Part shown: positions 52,527-61,576 of the stretch, in pieces
How positions within the stretch are numbered: the first letter of the stretch is position 1
How the letters are laid out: every line of letters begins with the position of its first letter
Assembly: GCA_037969035.1 (NCBI GenBank)
Contig: JBBKWU010000011.1
Coordinates: 36,076-100,075, forward strand
From: JBBKWU01 sp037969035
GTDB taxonomy: Bacteria > Pseudomonadota > Alphaproteobacteria > Micavibrionales > Micavibrionaceae
Reading direction: 5' to 3'
DNA: 64,000 nucleotides
The notes under the pieces: model-generated
Seen by the model: the letters and a program-made list of their open reading frames with translations, nothing else
Database searches by the model: none
Told to the model about the DNA's origin: nothing
Made by a program: the position numbers and the translations under genes

Positions 52527-53345
52527 TTAAGCTTCGAGCATCTCAAATATTTCACCGTGCGGGTCAAAGCCTGCACAAACGAGAGATCCGCCAAAGCCAC
52601 AGCCACCATCGATTGTAGCGGTCACACAATTAAGGTGCATGCCGTGATGTTTAGGGTCAAACCCGCGCACAACTTTTTGGAACGGGTTGTAGGGCAGGTG
52701 AATGTCGTTAAAGTTTTTACCTGACCACCATAAGTTATCGCCCTGATTGTCTAATGTCTTGGCAGGGTCGAGTCCTGCATGAACAAAAAGCATCGGGAAG
52801 GGGGATTGTTCAGCGGTATAGGCAGCGCGTCGCCATTGGGAGCTGAATATATCGTGCCCAGCCCTACGTTTGACGGCTTCGCGGATTTTATTCGTCCAGC
52901 GCGTGAGCGACATAACGCCTTCCAGCGCGGCAGTGATGCCGTCATGGGGGCTGATGTCGTAGGCGTATAATGTATTGCTCAGCCCGTTCGAGAGCATCCA
53001 GAGAAGAACGTCGGACGGGTTCGGTGCAAATTGAATTTGGGTGAGCTTTTGCCACATTTCTTCTTGGCCACCGCGAAGATAGATAATGTCTTTGGGCATC
53101 ATTCCCGGAATGGCGAGCATCTGGCGGCGGAAGGTCAGTAATTCATCAACCGTTTCACAGGGCGTTGGGCCGTAACCGATATAGTTGCCGTGATAAATAA
53201 CACGATCACCAGGGAGGATACGTTTAAACAGTTCATCATGTAGCGCCATAAGGCGGTCAGCTTCGCCGTGAATGGCGGAAACAGCCCATATGCGGTTAGG
53301 ACTACCGATGCATGAGAATTTGAGGTCTTGTGCTGTGGAACACAT
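52527..53345 (-). CDS. Phosphoprotein-phosphatase-fold protein with lost catalytic motifs
   Basis: The 272-residue protein has the layout of a PPP-family metallophosphoesterase, but the metal and catalytic motifs are changed: GDxHG reads SAIHG (23-27), GDxxDRG reads HGNYIGYG (52-59), and GNHE reads GGQE (92-95). Only the first-motif His, some structural glycines, VHAGLDP and the C-terminal DGGCGFGGSL persist. Two metal-binding aspartates and the Asn/His pair are absent, so it is probably catalytically dead and may bind a ligand or partner. It follows rpoH's direction but with a 117-bp gap; a link to heat shock is speculation. Confidence 0.7.
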   Translation of the reverse strand: MCSTAQDLKFSCIGSPNRIWAVSAIHGEADRLMALHDELFKRILPGDRVIYHGNYIGYGPTPCETVDELLTFRRQMLAIPGMMPKDIIYLRGGQEEMWQKLTQIQFAPNPSDVLLWMLSNGLSNTLYAYDISPHDGITAALEGVMSLTRWTNKIREAVKRRAGHDIFSSQWRRAAYTAEQSPFPMLFVHAGLDPAKTLDNQGDNLWWSGKNFNDIHLPYNPFQKVVRGFDPKHHGMHLNCVTATIDGGCGFGGSLVCAGFDPHGEIFEMLEA

Positions 53346-53487
53346 CTATATTTTCGAGCCTGTTGCGTAAGATGGTTTTAAAAGAGGGGCGTTTTAGCGG
53401 CGGGGGAACTGACAAAAACGAATCACTTGCCAGAATCATCTTAATTATACAATAGAATCAGTGATCTACAAAACTTATTCACAGATT

Positions 53488-53654
53488 TAGCCGTTTGCAT
53501 TTATTCTGTGGCGGCGTTATTCGTTGCTTACATAGTTTTGCCGAAGCAATCCATCGGATTGTTCGGATTCTTAAAGAAGCGGCAAACAAAACTACGTTTT
53601 GCTTTGCCATGCTGCGCGCCTCATGCCTTGCCACAAAATAAAGCCAAACAGCTA
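53488..53654. repeat. Long interrupted palindrome, family copy C
   Basis: Outer arms TAGCCGTTTGCATTTATTCTG and the reverse complement of the far end (CAAAATAAAGCCAAACAGCTA) pair over about 25 bases with few mismatches; the interior has CATAGTTTTGCCG against CGGCAAACAAAACTACG. It fills much of the 430-bp gap between the phosphatase-like and carD genes; no gene is seen there. Confidence 0.6.
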
Positions 53655-53715
53655 AATTCGAGGAACGCGTTGGTTTTTGTGGGTTTTTTGACCAGCATTG
53701 ATGAAAATATTGATA

Positions 53716-53753
53716 TAAAAAATCCCCGCTATCGCAATGAAAGCAGGGATTTT
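53716..53753 (-). terminator. Terminator of carD
   Basis: On the minus strand AAAATCCC and GGGATTTTTT arms (with GC pairs inside) enclose a short loop, 20-odd bp after the carD stop. Confidence 0.8.
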
Positions 53754-53775
53754 GAATTGTCGTTTGTAGAGAGTG

Positions 53776-54330
53776 CTAAGCGGCTGCTGCTTCTGCTGCA
53801 GGGGCTACATCGTCCATCATCTCTTCTTTAACTTTGCCGAGCATTGTTTCGATTTGCTCTGTCGCGATGTCTTCAGACACCTTCTCAACAGCGGCAACTT
53901 CACGTGCTAGACGCTCTAGTGCTGATTGGTAGATCAGACGTTCGCTGTATGATTGTTCTGTGTCATCGTTGCTGCGTTTAAGGTCGCGCAGAACTTCAGC
54001 GATGGAAACAGGGTCGCCAGAATTGATTTTTGTTTCATATTCTTGTGCACGGCGGCTCCACATAGCGCGGCGGATTTTTGCCTTGCCTTTAAGTGTCTCT
54101 TTCGCATCTTCGATGCGGCTGCCTGAGCAAAGTTTTCTGAGACCTGAGTTCTTAACCTTGAAAACAGGTACTTTCAATTTCATGCGGTCTTTCTCGAAAG
54201 AAATCGCGTAAAGTTTGACGTCCATGCCGCCAACTGTTTGCATCTCAATGCCTTCAATACGTCCCACGCCATGCGCCGGGTATACTACATAATCACCTGT
54301 TTGGAAGTCGATATTATCGTTCGTTGCCAT
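53776..54330 (-). CDS. carD: CarD-family transcriptional regulator
   Basis: CarD binds RNA polymerase beta and stabilises open promoter complexes. The 184-residue product has the Tudor-like RNA-polymerase interaction domain near the N-terminus (FQTGDYVVYPAHGVGRI near 9-25) and the helical DNA-binding part with RRAMWSRRAQEYETKINSGDP (in part). It ends in an Ala-rich tail. The order fdxA then carD is conserved in alphaproteobacteria. A candidate promoter is at 54510-54538. Confidence 0.95.
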   Translation of the reverse strand: MATNDNIDFQTGDYVVYPAHGVGRIEGIEMQTVGGMDVKLYAISFEKDRMKLKVPVFKVKNSGLRKLCSGSRIEDAKETLKGKAKIRRAMWSRRAQEYETKINSGDPVSIAEVLRDLKRSNDDTEQSYSERLIYQSALERLAREVAAVEKVSEDIATEQIETMLGKVKEEMMDDVAPAAEAAAA

Positions 54331-54509
54331 TCATCTCACCTTGCTACGTTAGTGTTTCAGGGTACTTCTATCTTACTTTTCTTTTTTTTGAGCGTTTCTA
54401 CGCTAGCAACAGGGCAATAAATATCTGTTTTCGAAATTGTCATAGAGACAGGTGCGCCAAATTGGCTGCGGATGTTCTAAAAACCGTTTAATTGCCTTGT
54501 GTGTGAAGG

Positions 54510-54538
54510 ATAGTACCTAAAAAATCGGAAAATTTCAA
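54510..54538 (-). promoter_or_regulatory. Candidate carD promoter
   Basis: Minus-strand TTGAAA and TACTAT are 17 bases apart, about 180 bases before carD. The rest of the 303-bp fdxA-carD gap holds no gene that I can see. Confidence 0.5.
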
Positions 54539-54633
54539 GTTTAATCTGATAAGTCACTGTTTTAAAACAAAGTTAAGAGCTGTTTTCCATAGGGTTTTTG
54601 AGCATATATTTGCCGCAAAGCCTTTGAATGCCT

Positions 54634-54972
54634 CTAATCACCTTCGCCGGGGGTCGGGCTGAAGAAGTCTTTGTACTTGTTTGGCTTATCTTTGTATTCC
54701 TCTGCTGTTGGAAGCGGGGGAGGATTGTGCGTGATGTTCGGCCAAATTTCAGAGTATTTACGGTTGAGCTCTAGGAATTCTTCGGCTTTTGGATCCATGT
54801 CGGGGATGATGGCATCCACGGGACATTCAGGCTCACACACGCCGCAATCAATACATTCGTCAGGATTTATCACAAGCATATTCTCGCCTTCGTAAAAGCA
54901 ATCGACGGGGCATACTTCGACGCAATCCCCGTATTTACACATGATGCATACTTCTGTGACAACAAATGTCAT
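54634..54972 (-). CDS. fdxA: Seven-iron ferredoxin FdxA
   Basis: FdxA carries a [3Fe-4S] and a [4Fe-4S] cluster. The 112 residues show C9-x2-C12-x4-C17-x3-C21-x3-C25 and the second set C40-x2-C43-x2-C46-x3-C50, as in Azotobacter-type ferredoxin I. The C-terminal tail (PNKYKDFFSPTPG) is typical of the alphaproteobacterial version. It precedes carD with a promoter gap. Confidence 0.96.
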   Translation of the reverse strand: MTFVVTEVCIMCKYGDCVEVCPVDCFYEGENMLVINPDECIDCGVCEPECPVDAIIPDMDPKAEEFLELNRKYSEIWPNITHNPPPLPTAEEYKDKPNKYKDFFSPTPGEGD

Positions 54973-55049
54973 GACCAGAACTCCTTTTCAGATGTCTGAT
55001 ATGGCATAACGGGCGGGAAATTTCCAGTCTGTAATGAAATGATTTGTAG

Positions 55050-55568
55050 TTATTTAAAAGTTCCGTGGTGGTCAATTTGAACATCAACACGAGAATGCCG
55101 TTCTGCTTTTGGTTCTAGTTTGCTGTTCAAAGTGCTTTCAAGACTGCGTGAGCTGACAGATTGTTTTGGGTTTGTGGGGTGTAGCCCCTGCATGGCATTA
55201 TTAAGCTGTGTGTTTAAACTACGCGCATCATTGCTTTCGGCTGCGCAGATGATGTCAAGGCAGACTTGTGCCACTTCTAATTTGCGGAGGTTGCCGAGGT
55301 TTTCACGAATGTCTTGCGCGCCAGATGCAGAAATAGGGCCTTTTAAATCACGCATTACGCGCTCTTGTAGGCCTGCCTGTTGGTCGCTGATGTGACTGTG
55401 GGCTTTGTCGATGTCTACATAGGCTTGACCACTGTCATCTTTGGATGTGGAACCGTCATCGTTTTTGACGGGGTTGCCGTTGATTACTTGTCGGGCAATG
55501 CTTTGCGCTGCTTTGAGCAAGGTTGAGCCGCTATGTTGACCAAAGGCTGTTGTGATATTAAATGACAT
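55050..55568 (-). CDS. Unrecognised 172-residue helical protein
   Basis: An agagaaaag site precedes the ATG. The soluble product begins MSFNITTAFGQHSGS, is helical in the middle (LQERVMRDLKGPIS), and has a single Cys pair-less core and an unstructured Ser/Lys-rich end. No family recognised. The rest of this stretch between ldcA and fdxA holds no other gene. Confidence 0.6.
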   Translation of the reverse strand: MSFNITTAFGQHSGSTLLKAAQSIARQVINGNPVKNDDGSTSKDDSGQAYVDIDKAHSHISDQQAGLQERVMRDLKGPISASGAQDIRENLGNLRKLEVAQVCLDIICAAESNDARSLNTQLNNAMQGLHPTNPKQSVSSRSLESTLNSKLEPKAERHSRVDVQIDHHGTFK

Positions 55569-55626
55569 CGCTTTTCTCTGTTATTGGAACCATGCACCTT
55601 TATCGCATAAAAGTCTTAAAATAAGC

Positions 55627-56535
55627 TTAGCTTACACAGGGCTCTGTTAGTTTTAGCGTCACTTTTCCGCTACCCGCATAAAGTTCTGCACGCCCGCCAA
55701 TGGGCATGGCGTAGAGTTCTTTACCATGACCAAATGGCGCATCCATCACCATCGGGATATCAAAGCCTTCGGTATGCTCTAGCAGCAGATCATCAAGCGT
55801 GAAGCCGTAAGGGCGGCCATTATCGCCCAGGTTTTTGAAGCCACCGCAGATGATTCCTTTGATTTCGGCCATAACACCTGTACGGCGGAGCTGTAAAAGC
55901 ATACGGTCTATTTTGTTGATTTCCTCGCGAAGATCTTCGAGAAATAAAATACCGTCTTCGGTTTTGGGTGCAAAATCAGTATTGGGCATGAGGTGGAAAA
56001 CACTCAAGTTGCCGCCAACCAAATGGCCTTTGACGTGACCTTCGCGCAAAATGCGGCAATCTTGCATCGGGTATTCAAGCGTTTCACCGCCTAAAAGCTT
56101 CATGTTGAAGTCAAACATGCCTTTTAGGGCAGGGAGCCACGTGAAAACAGGGCCGTGAATGGTGGTTAAGCCTGTTTTGCTATGCACAGCATTAAGAATA
56201 GCTGTTACATCACTGAACCCCATGATGATTTTTGGGTTCGCGCGCACAAGATCATAGTCGATTTTATCGAGGATATGCAGCGCGCGATTACCACCGCCTG
56301 CGGCAATAATGGCTTTGATGTCAGGGTTTTTTATCAGATCATGAAAGGCGGCAACTTTTTGCTCGTTCGTGCCAGCGGATTGGTTGAATTTTTTCTCATA
56401 TTGAGGGTGAAGAAAAACATTGAAGCCTTTCTTTTCTAATAATGTTTTGGCTTTAATAACTTTATCTTTTTCAACAAAACTCGACGGTGCCATCACACCG
56501 ATCGTATCACCAATTTTCAGGGCTGGGGCTTTCAT
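55627..56535 (-). CDS. ldcA: LD-carboxypeptidase (peptidase S66)
   Basis: S66 enzymes remove the terminal D-Ala from muropeptide tetrapeptides in the cytoplasm during wall recycling. The 302-residue protein has the nucleophile Ser108 in MGFSDVTAIL, the Glu region LEDLREEINKIDRM, and the His in DAPFGHGKE. The N-terminal GDTIGVMAPSSF and GGGNRALHIL blocks are typical. No signal peptide is seen, in line with a cytosolic place. Confidence 0.9.
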   Translation of the reverse strand: MKAPALKIGDTIGVMAPSSFVEKDKVIKAKTLLEKKGFNVFLHPQYEKKFNQSAGTNEQKVAAFHDLIKNPDIKAIIAAGGGNRALHILDKIDYDLVRANPKIIMGFSDVTAILNAVHSKTGLTTIHGPVFTWLPALKGMFDFNMKLLGGETLEYPMQDCRILREGHVKGHLVGGNLSVFHLMPNTDFAPKTEDGILFLEDLREEINKIDRMLLQLRRTGVMAEIKGIICGGFKNLGDNGRPYGFTLDDLLLEHTEGFDIPMVMDAPFGHGKELYAMPIGGRAELYAGSGKVTLKLTEPCVS

Positions 56536-56702
56536 TGTGTTGTCCTTATGTTGTGGTGTGTCTAGCTGCGCAGTATTTGTATAAAATACGATGTAAATTT
56601 AACGCAATACTAAAGCAAAGGCCATATAATTGTTATATCGCGGTATCTTTGGGGGCTTTGTATTCTATGAGCATAATCGCGTGTTGATAAAGGAGGGTTT
56701 CA

Positions 56703-57332
56703 ATGGATATCGTTAATAATAACGCCAATGAAAAAGATGCTTATTGCGACGCGTCGCTTAGTGTGGACGATTCTCTTGCGCTAATGGCAACGCTTATGGG
56801 GCATCATAATACGCTTCATAAAATTGTTAAAAAGAAGCTAGGACACGCGCAGAGCGCAACTCAGAAGCAACTTGATAAAATATCATCTTCCGATGATCAG
56901 AAATCTGTGCAGGGAAATTCTGCAGAAAAATATGAAAGACTGTTAAAAGATTTGGCATCTTTGATTGAGTATCTTAGCCATTCAGGATCATCAACCGAAG
57001 AAATAGAACAAATTGGCAGTGCTATTGAAGAAATTCCAAAAGCCGTAAAAGGCATTTATGACGTGCTTGTTTCTATGGATAAGGAGCTTGTCGAGTTGAT
57101 TGATGAGATTTCTTCGGAGGACTATCAAAACGCCTATATCAGGGCTCAAGAAATAACGACCAAAATTCAGAGCGGCAAAGATTTATTGTCAGGTATAGAT
57201 GCGCGCAGCGAATTTAAGGATACGCGCACCAATATGCCTAAGATCGTGCAGGAAGAAACTCCCGCCAAAAAAGACGATATGGATATGGGGTATGTTGTTT
57301 TGCCAAGTGGTAAAAAAGTGCGGGTTTTATAA
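56703..57332 (+). CDS. Unrecognised 209-residue helical protein
   Basis: A near-perfect aaaggaggg ribosome-binding site precedes the ATG. The product is highly charged and helical, with a likely coiled coil at about 80-140 and no membrane segment. The final segment MGYVVLPSGKKVRVL is a short beta-like tail. It stands between ldcA (divergent) and the RTX gene (115 bp downstream, same strand). Whether it belongs with the RTX adhesin is unclear. Confidence 0.65.
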   Translation: MDIVNNNANEKDAYCDASLSVDDSLALMATLMGHHNTLHKIVKKKLGHAQSATQKQLDKISSSDDQKSVQGNSAEKYERLLKDLASLIEYLSHSGSSTEEIEQIGSAIEEIPKAVKGIYDVLVSMDKELVELIDEISSEDYQNAYIRAQEITTKIQSGKDLLSGIDARSEFKDTRTNMPKIVQEETPAKKDDMDMGYVVLPSGKKVRVL

Positions 57333-57446
57333 TCGTTTCTATTCGCTCTTTATGTGCGGTTATGTATAGCGGGACTTTAACGGTTTTTTATAGGCGATTC
57401 TGCTATAATGACAGCAATTAACATATTGAAAAGTAATGGAAAATAA

Positions 57447-60400
57447 TTGAACAGGGCATATATTTCAATCGAAGCCAGTGCCGCATATGGTACAAACGCG
57501 CCAACGCTCGAAGTGTTGGTGAATGGCGTGTATTATTCTTCGGCTGTTGTGACTGCAATTACGGGCGTTGGGGAAGATATTTTATCCTTCACGATTGATT
57601 ATCCCGCAGACGAGCCCTCATCCCTATCTTTTCGCTTTAATGACGGTTTTGCCGAAGGTGGGCGCTCGATCAATCTTGGCGTTGTGCGCGTGAACGGCAC
57701 GGCGGTTCAGCCTGGTGATTTAACGGCGCTTATGTTGAACCAAAATGACGCGGCGGCGCTTAACATCGCAAACACTGATCATTTATTCGGCCGCACCGCG
57801 CCAACGCAAACGGATTTAGGCACAGCAACCCAAACAGGAACAGCTAGTGGTGAAACGCTGCGCGGTACAGGCAATCAAGATATCATCGATGCTGGCGACG
57901 GTAATGACCGTGTGAGCGGCATTGGTGATGATGATGCCATTAATGGTGGCGCAGGGGATGATTACCTTTTCGGTGATGATGGTAACGATATTATCATTGG
58001 CGGTGACGGTAACGATTTTATCTCTGGCGGGAATGATGATGATATTCTCCATGGGGAAATCGGCAACGATAAATTGCTAGGCGGGGCTGGGAATGACGTG
58101 CTGAACGGCGGCGCAGGCGATGATTTTCTAGCAGGTGATGCTGGCGATGATATTATTTACGGCGAAGATGGTGCGGATAGGCTTATTGGTGATGTTGGTA
58201 ATGACACATTGTTCGGCGATGCAGGCGCAGATCGCATTTACGGGGGTGCAGGCGATGATCTTGCCTATGGCGGAGATGATAGTGATTTCATCGACGGTAG
58301 CGACGGTGATGACGTTATTTACGGCGAAGCAGGCGATGACATGATCGTCGGTGGTGTGGGTAACGACACCATAGACGGCGGCACGGAAAATGATTTCATA
58401 TTCGCAGGTGATGATGACGACATAGTTTATGGCGGCAGCGGCAATGACAAGATATTTGGTGAAAACGGCGCAGACACATTAAACGGTGATGCGGGCAGCG
58501 ATATTATCGTGGGCGGCGCAGGGATTGATACGGTGAATGGTGGCGCAGATAATGATTACATCTACGGCCATGGTATTGACCGCTTTGCGATGTCACAGAT
58601 ATTGCGCGCAAACCCCGGTGTTACGTATTCGGAAAACACCAACAGCTTCTATCAATATGTGAGCGGTGCTGTGGATTGGGATACGGCAGTCGGTGCGGCG
58701 TCGGCGACGTCACTGAATGGCGTGGTCGGGCATTTGGCAACGATTACGAGCGCAACAGAAAACGCGTTTGTGCAGTCTTTGATCTCTGGCGATATTTGGC
58801 TCGGCGGTATCGATCGGGCGCAAGACGGTACATGGCAGTGGAACAGCGGCCCCGAAGGTAATGTGCAGTTCAGCGATATATCAGGCACATCCGTCAATAA
58901 CATGTATGAGAACTGGGAAGTAGGCCAGCCGCAAAACAACACAGAATATTGGATGGTGATGGATGTAGGCGGCGCGTGGCATGATTGGCCCGATATATCG
59001 AACCACGGCTATGTGATCGAATGGGAGGCGGGTCTGATGAGCCCCGATAATGCGGCGGATATCCTAAACGGTGATGCGGGCGCGGATCATATTTACGGTT
59101 ATGATGGAGCAGATATCATTAATGGCGGCGCGGGTAATGACCTTATTTTTGGTGGTTCGGGTAACGATATTATTGATGGCGGCGCGGATAATGATGTTAT
59201 TGACGGTGATAGCGGCGATGACACGATTAATGGTGGTACAGGAAATGACACGATTTACGGCGGGCGCGGCGATGACGCGCTAAGCGGTGATGCGGGCAAC
59301 GATACAATTTACGGCGATGATGTTGATTTAGAAACAATCATGGAAGCAGGCCGCACTGCGGTAACACAAACAAGCACAACGCAATGGCACACGGTCGGGT
59401 TCACCAATACGATCGCCAATGCGGTTGTCAAAATGTTTGCCCAAGATGTCACGGGCGACCCATTCACAATTCGGGTGCGCAATATCACGGATTCAGGGTT
59501 TGAATTTCAGTTGGATGAGTTTGACTACCAAGACGGCACGACAGCACTTGAAACCATTTCATGGATGGCGGTCGCAAGTGGCATGCATACGCTGAACAAT
59601 GGTTTAATGATCGATGCAGGGTTTGTATCGGCCACAAATGGCACAAGCAGCGCGGTTTCGTTTAATACGAGCTTCACTACGCCGATTGTGTTTTCACAAC
59701 TATCATCCGATAACGACTTAAGCGCGGTGGTTACCAGAAATCAGAACGTGAGTGCTTCAGGCTTCAACGTGCAAATGCGAGAACAGGAATCAAATTCCGT
59801 AACACATGCGACGGAGCAAATAGGCTGGATTGCGATTGAAAGTGGTGGTTCTGCCGCTGCGGGGATGCTTGTTGGCTCTACGGGTGATGTTGTGACGCAT
59901 AATAACACCGTTGTGAATTTTGGTGGTACGTTTGGTGTCGCGCCAATTTTTCTTGCTGATATGCAGTCATTGGATGGTGGTGATCCAGCTTACACGGCGG
60001 GTACGTCTTTGAGCGCAACACAGGCTAATATTTACATTGATGAAGAAGGATCAAACGACGCAGAAACTAGCCATACTGCGGAGACTGTAGGCTATACGGC
60101 ACTACAGGCGGGAACATATCTTGCCAACTCCGCCATTAATGGGAGCGACACGCTCTATGGCGGAAACGACGATGACATGCTTTATGCCGATTCTGTTGTT
60201 GATACGAACATTGCGGCGTTGAGTGGGAATTTACTGACGACGGTTATTCTGAATCAATCGCCTGATGCGTATTGGGGGTTTAATGAAACCGCCGGAACGA
60301 CAGCCGATAATCAGGGGGCGGTTGGTGCGCCAATTGATGGCAATATCATTGGCGGTGCAACGATTAATGCTGGTGCGCTTTATGTGAACGGCGGTACATC

Positions 60401-61313
60401 GATTGATTTTGACGGCGTTAATGACGGGGTGTATATCCCCGATAATGCCAGCATTAATACAGCCATCACAGCGGCGCGGACGGTAGAGATGGTCTTTAAT
60501 GCCGATGATGTCACCACGCGTCAAGTTCTGTACGAGGAGGGCGGCACAACAAACGGCCTCAGTATTTATCTAGATGGTGGCCTCGTGTACGTTACGGGCG
60601 AAAACAATGGCGTTTGGGGTGATGCCAATATCAATGCGGCGGTCAGCACAGGCACAACATATCATGTGGCCTTTGTCTTTAGCCAAGCAGATAACAGCTT
60701 TACAGGCTATTTGAACGGCGTTGATATGGGGGGTGCGGTGACTGTCGGAAATCAAGCATTTCCTTCTCATTCAGGAGATATTGGTATTGGTTATGCACCA
60801 GACGGGCTGCAATTCCACGATGGTACGGGCGGTGCTGGTTATTATTATAATGGGCGTATCTCAGATGTTGCGTTGTATAACGTGGCTCTTAGTGGCGCGG
60901 AGCTTCAAAGTCATGCAGATGTCGTTTTAGGTGCCGTGATCGCAGCACCAGCGGCGGATGATCATCTTTATGGTGGTGATGGGTTTGATCAATTATTTGG
61001 CGGCGATGGCGGGCGCGATATCTTCCATTTCGAAAGTGCCTCTGCCTTTAACGATATCGACCAAATCAATGGCTTTGATGTCATGGAACAAGACGCGCTT
61101 GATATCTCCGACCTTTTGACAGGGTTCGTTGCGGGTGTGTCAGACATTAATGATTTTGTGACGGTAACAACAGTCGGATCAAACAGTCTTGTCGCCGTAG
61201 ATGCAAACGGCGCAACAGGTGGCGTAAGCTTCAGCAGCGTCGCACAAATCAACGACCTTGCCGGCGTTAACGCCGACTTTCTTTACCAGAACGGCTCACT
61301 TATAACGGTGTAA
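57447..61313 (+). CDS. Large RTX protein with lectin-like domains (probable type I secreted adhesin)
   Basis: The 1288-residue protein has, in order: an N-terminal beta domain (about 1-95), possibly carbohydrate-binding; RTX calcium-binding GGxGxD nonapeptides (about 135-375); a C-type-lectin-like domain (about 385-515, with IWLGGIDRAQDGTWQW and ENWEVGQPQNN); more RTX repeats (about 520-625); a region of three related 80-residue units (about 630-905, each with W/G-YTALxSG-type ends); a LamG/concanavalin-like domain (about 935-1165); and a C-terminal RTX plus secretion signal end (YGGDGFDQLFGGDGG..., in part). No signal peptide exists, in keeping with type I secretion, but no transporter is in the window. 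The start is TTG at 57447, by frame and spacing. Binding to sugars on other cells is inference. Confidence 0.88.
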   Translation: MNRAYISIEASAAYGTNAPTLEVLVNGVYYSSAVVTAITGVGEDILSFTIDYPADEPSSLSFRFNDGFAEGGRSINLGVVRVNGTAVQPGDLTALMLNQNDAAALNIANTDHLFGRTAPTQTDLGTATQTGTASGETLRGTGNQDIIDAGDGNDRVSGIGDDDAINGGAGDDYLFGDDGNDIIIGGDGNDFISGGNDDDILHGEIGNDKLLGGAGNDVLNGGAGDDFLAGDAGDDIIYGEDGADRLIGDVGNDTLFGDAGADRIYGGAGDDLAYGGDDSDFIDGSDGDDVIYGEAGDDMIVGGVGNDTIDGGTENDFIFAGDDDDIVYGGSGNDKIFGENGADTLNGDAGSDIIVGGAGIDTVNGGADNDYIYGHGIDRFAMSQILRANPGVTYSENTNSFYQYVSGAVDWDTAVGAASATSLNGVVGHLATITSATENAFVQSLISGDIWLGGIDRAQDGTWQWNSGPEGNVQFSDISGTSVNNMYENWEVGQPQNNTEYWMVMDVGGAWHDWPDISNHGYVIEWEAGLMSPDNAADILNGDAGADHIYGYDGADIINGGAGNDLIFGGSGNDIIDGGADNDVIDGDSGDDTINGGTGNDTIYGGRGDDALSGDAGNDTIYGDDVDLETIMEAGRTAVTQTSTTQWHTVGFTNTIANAVVKMFAQDVTGDPFTIRVRNITDSGFEFQLDEFDYQDGTTALETISWMAVASGMHTLNNGLMIDAGFVSATNGTSSAVSFNTSFTTPIVFSQLSSDNDLSAVVTRNQNVSASGFNVQMREQESNSVTHATEQIGWIAIESGGSAAAGMLVGSTGDVVTHNNTVVNFGGTFGVAPIFLADMQSLDGGDPAYTAGTSLSATQANIYIDEEGSNDAETSHTAETVGYTALQAGTYLANSAINGSDTLYGGNDDDMLYADSVVDTNIAALSGNLLTTVILNQSPDAYWGFNETAGTTADNQGAVGAPIDGNIIGGATINAGALYVNGGTSIDFDGVNDGVYIPDNASINTAITAARTVEMVFNADDVTTRQVLYEEGGTTNGLSIYLDGGLVYVTGENNGVWGDANINAAVSTGTTYHVAFVFSQADNSFTGYLNGVDMGGAVTVGNQAFPSHSGDIGIGYAPDGLQFHDGTGGAGYYYNGRISDVALYNVALSGAELQSHADVVLGAVIAAPAADDHLYGGDGFDQLFGGDGGRDIFHFESASAFNDIDQINGFDVMEQDALDISDLLTGFVAGVSDINDFVTVTTVGSNSLVAVDANGATGGVSFSSVAQINDLAGVNADFLYQNGSLITV

Positions 61314-61416
61314 GCGTTATGGGATTCGAACTGGGAACGTGCTCAAAAATTAGAAGCCCCCAATTATGCCCCCCCCCAAATGTTTTTCTAGAAAAATAAG
61401 GTATGAAGCCGCCCCA

Positions 61417-61440
61417 AATAAAAAGCTCCTAAAAAGGAGC
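61417..61440 (-). terminator. Terminator for the nuclease gene
   Basis: Minus-strand GCTCCT-TTT-AGGAGC is followed by TTTTATTT, about 160 bp beyond the stop of the nuclease gene at 61602. Confidence 0.75.
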
Positions 61441-61576
61441 CTGATAAATACAGAGTGTTCATAGAAATTCGTGGAAATGTGCTGATATTTACCCCTGTAT
61501 ATTACGTATAAGTTACGTACGGAGTTTTGCGCGACTTGCTAAGTCATTGAAATAATTGGCATCCGTACGAACTTCT

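Noticed and set aside
61321..61337. T-arm-like GATTCGAAC sequence after the RTX gene
   Set aside because: No cloverleaf around it; probably chance.
61369..61377. Run of nine C as a phase-variation tract
   Set aside because: It lies outside any gene or clear promoter.
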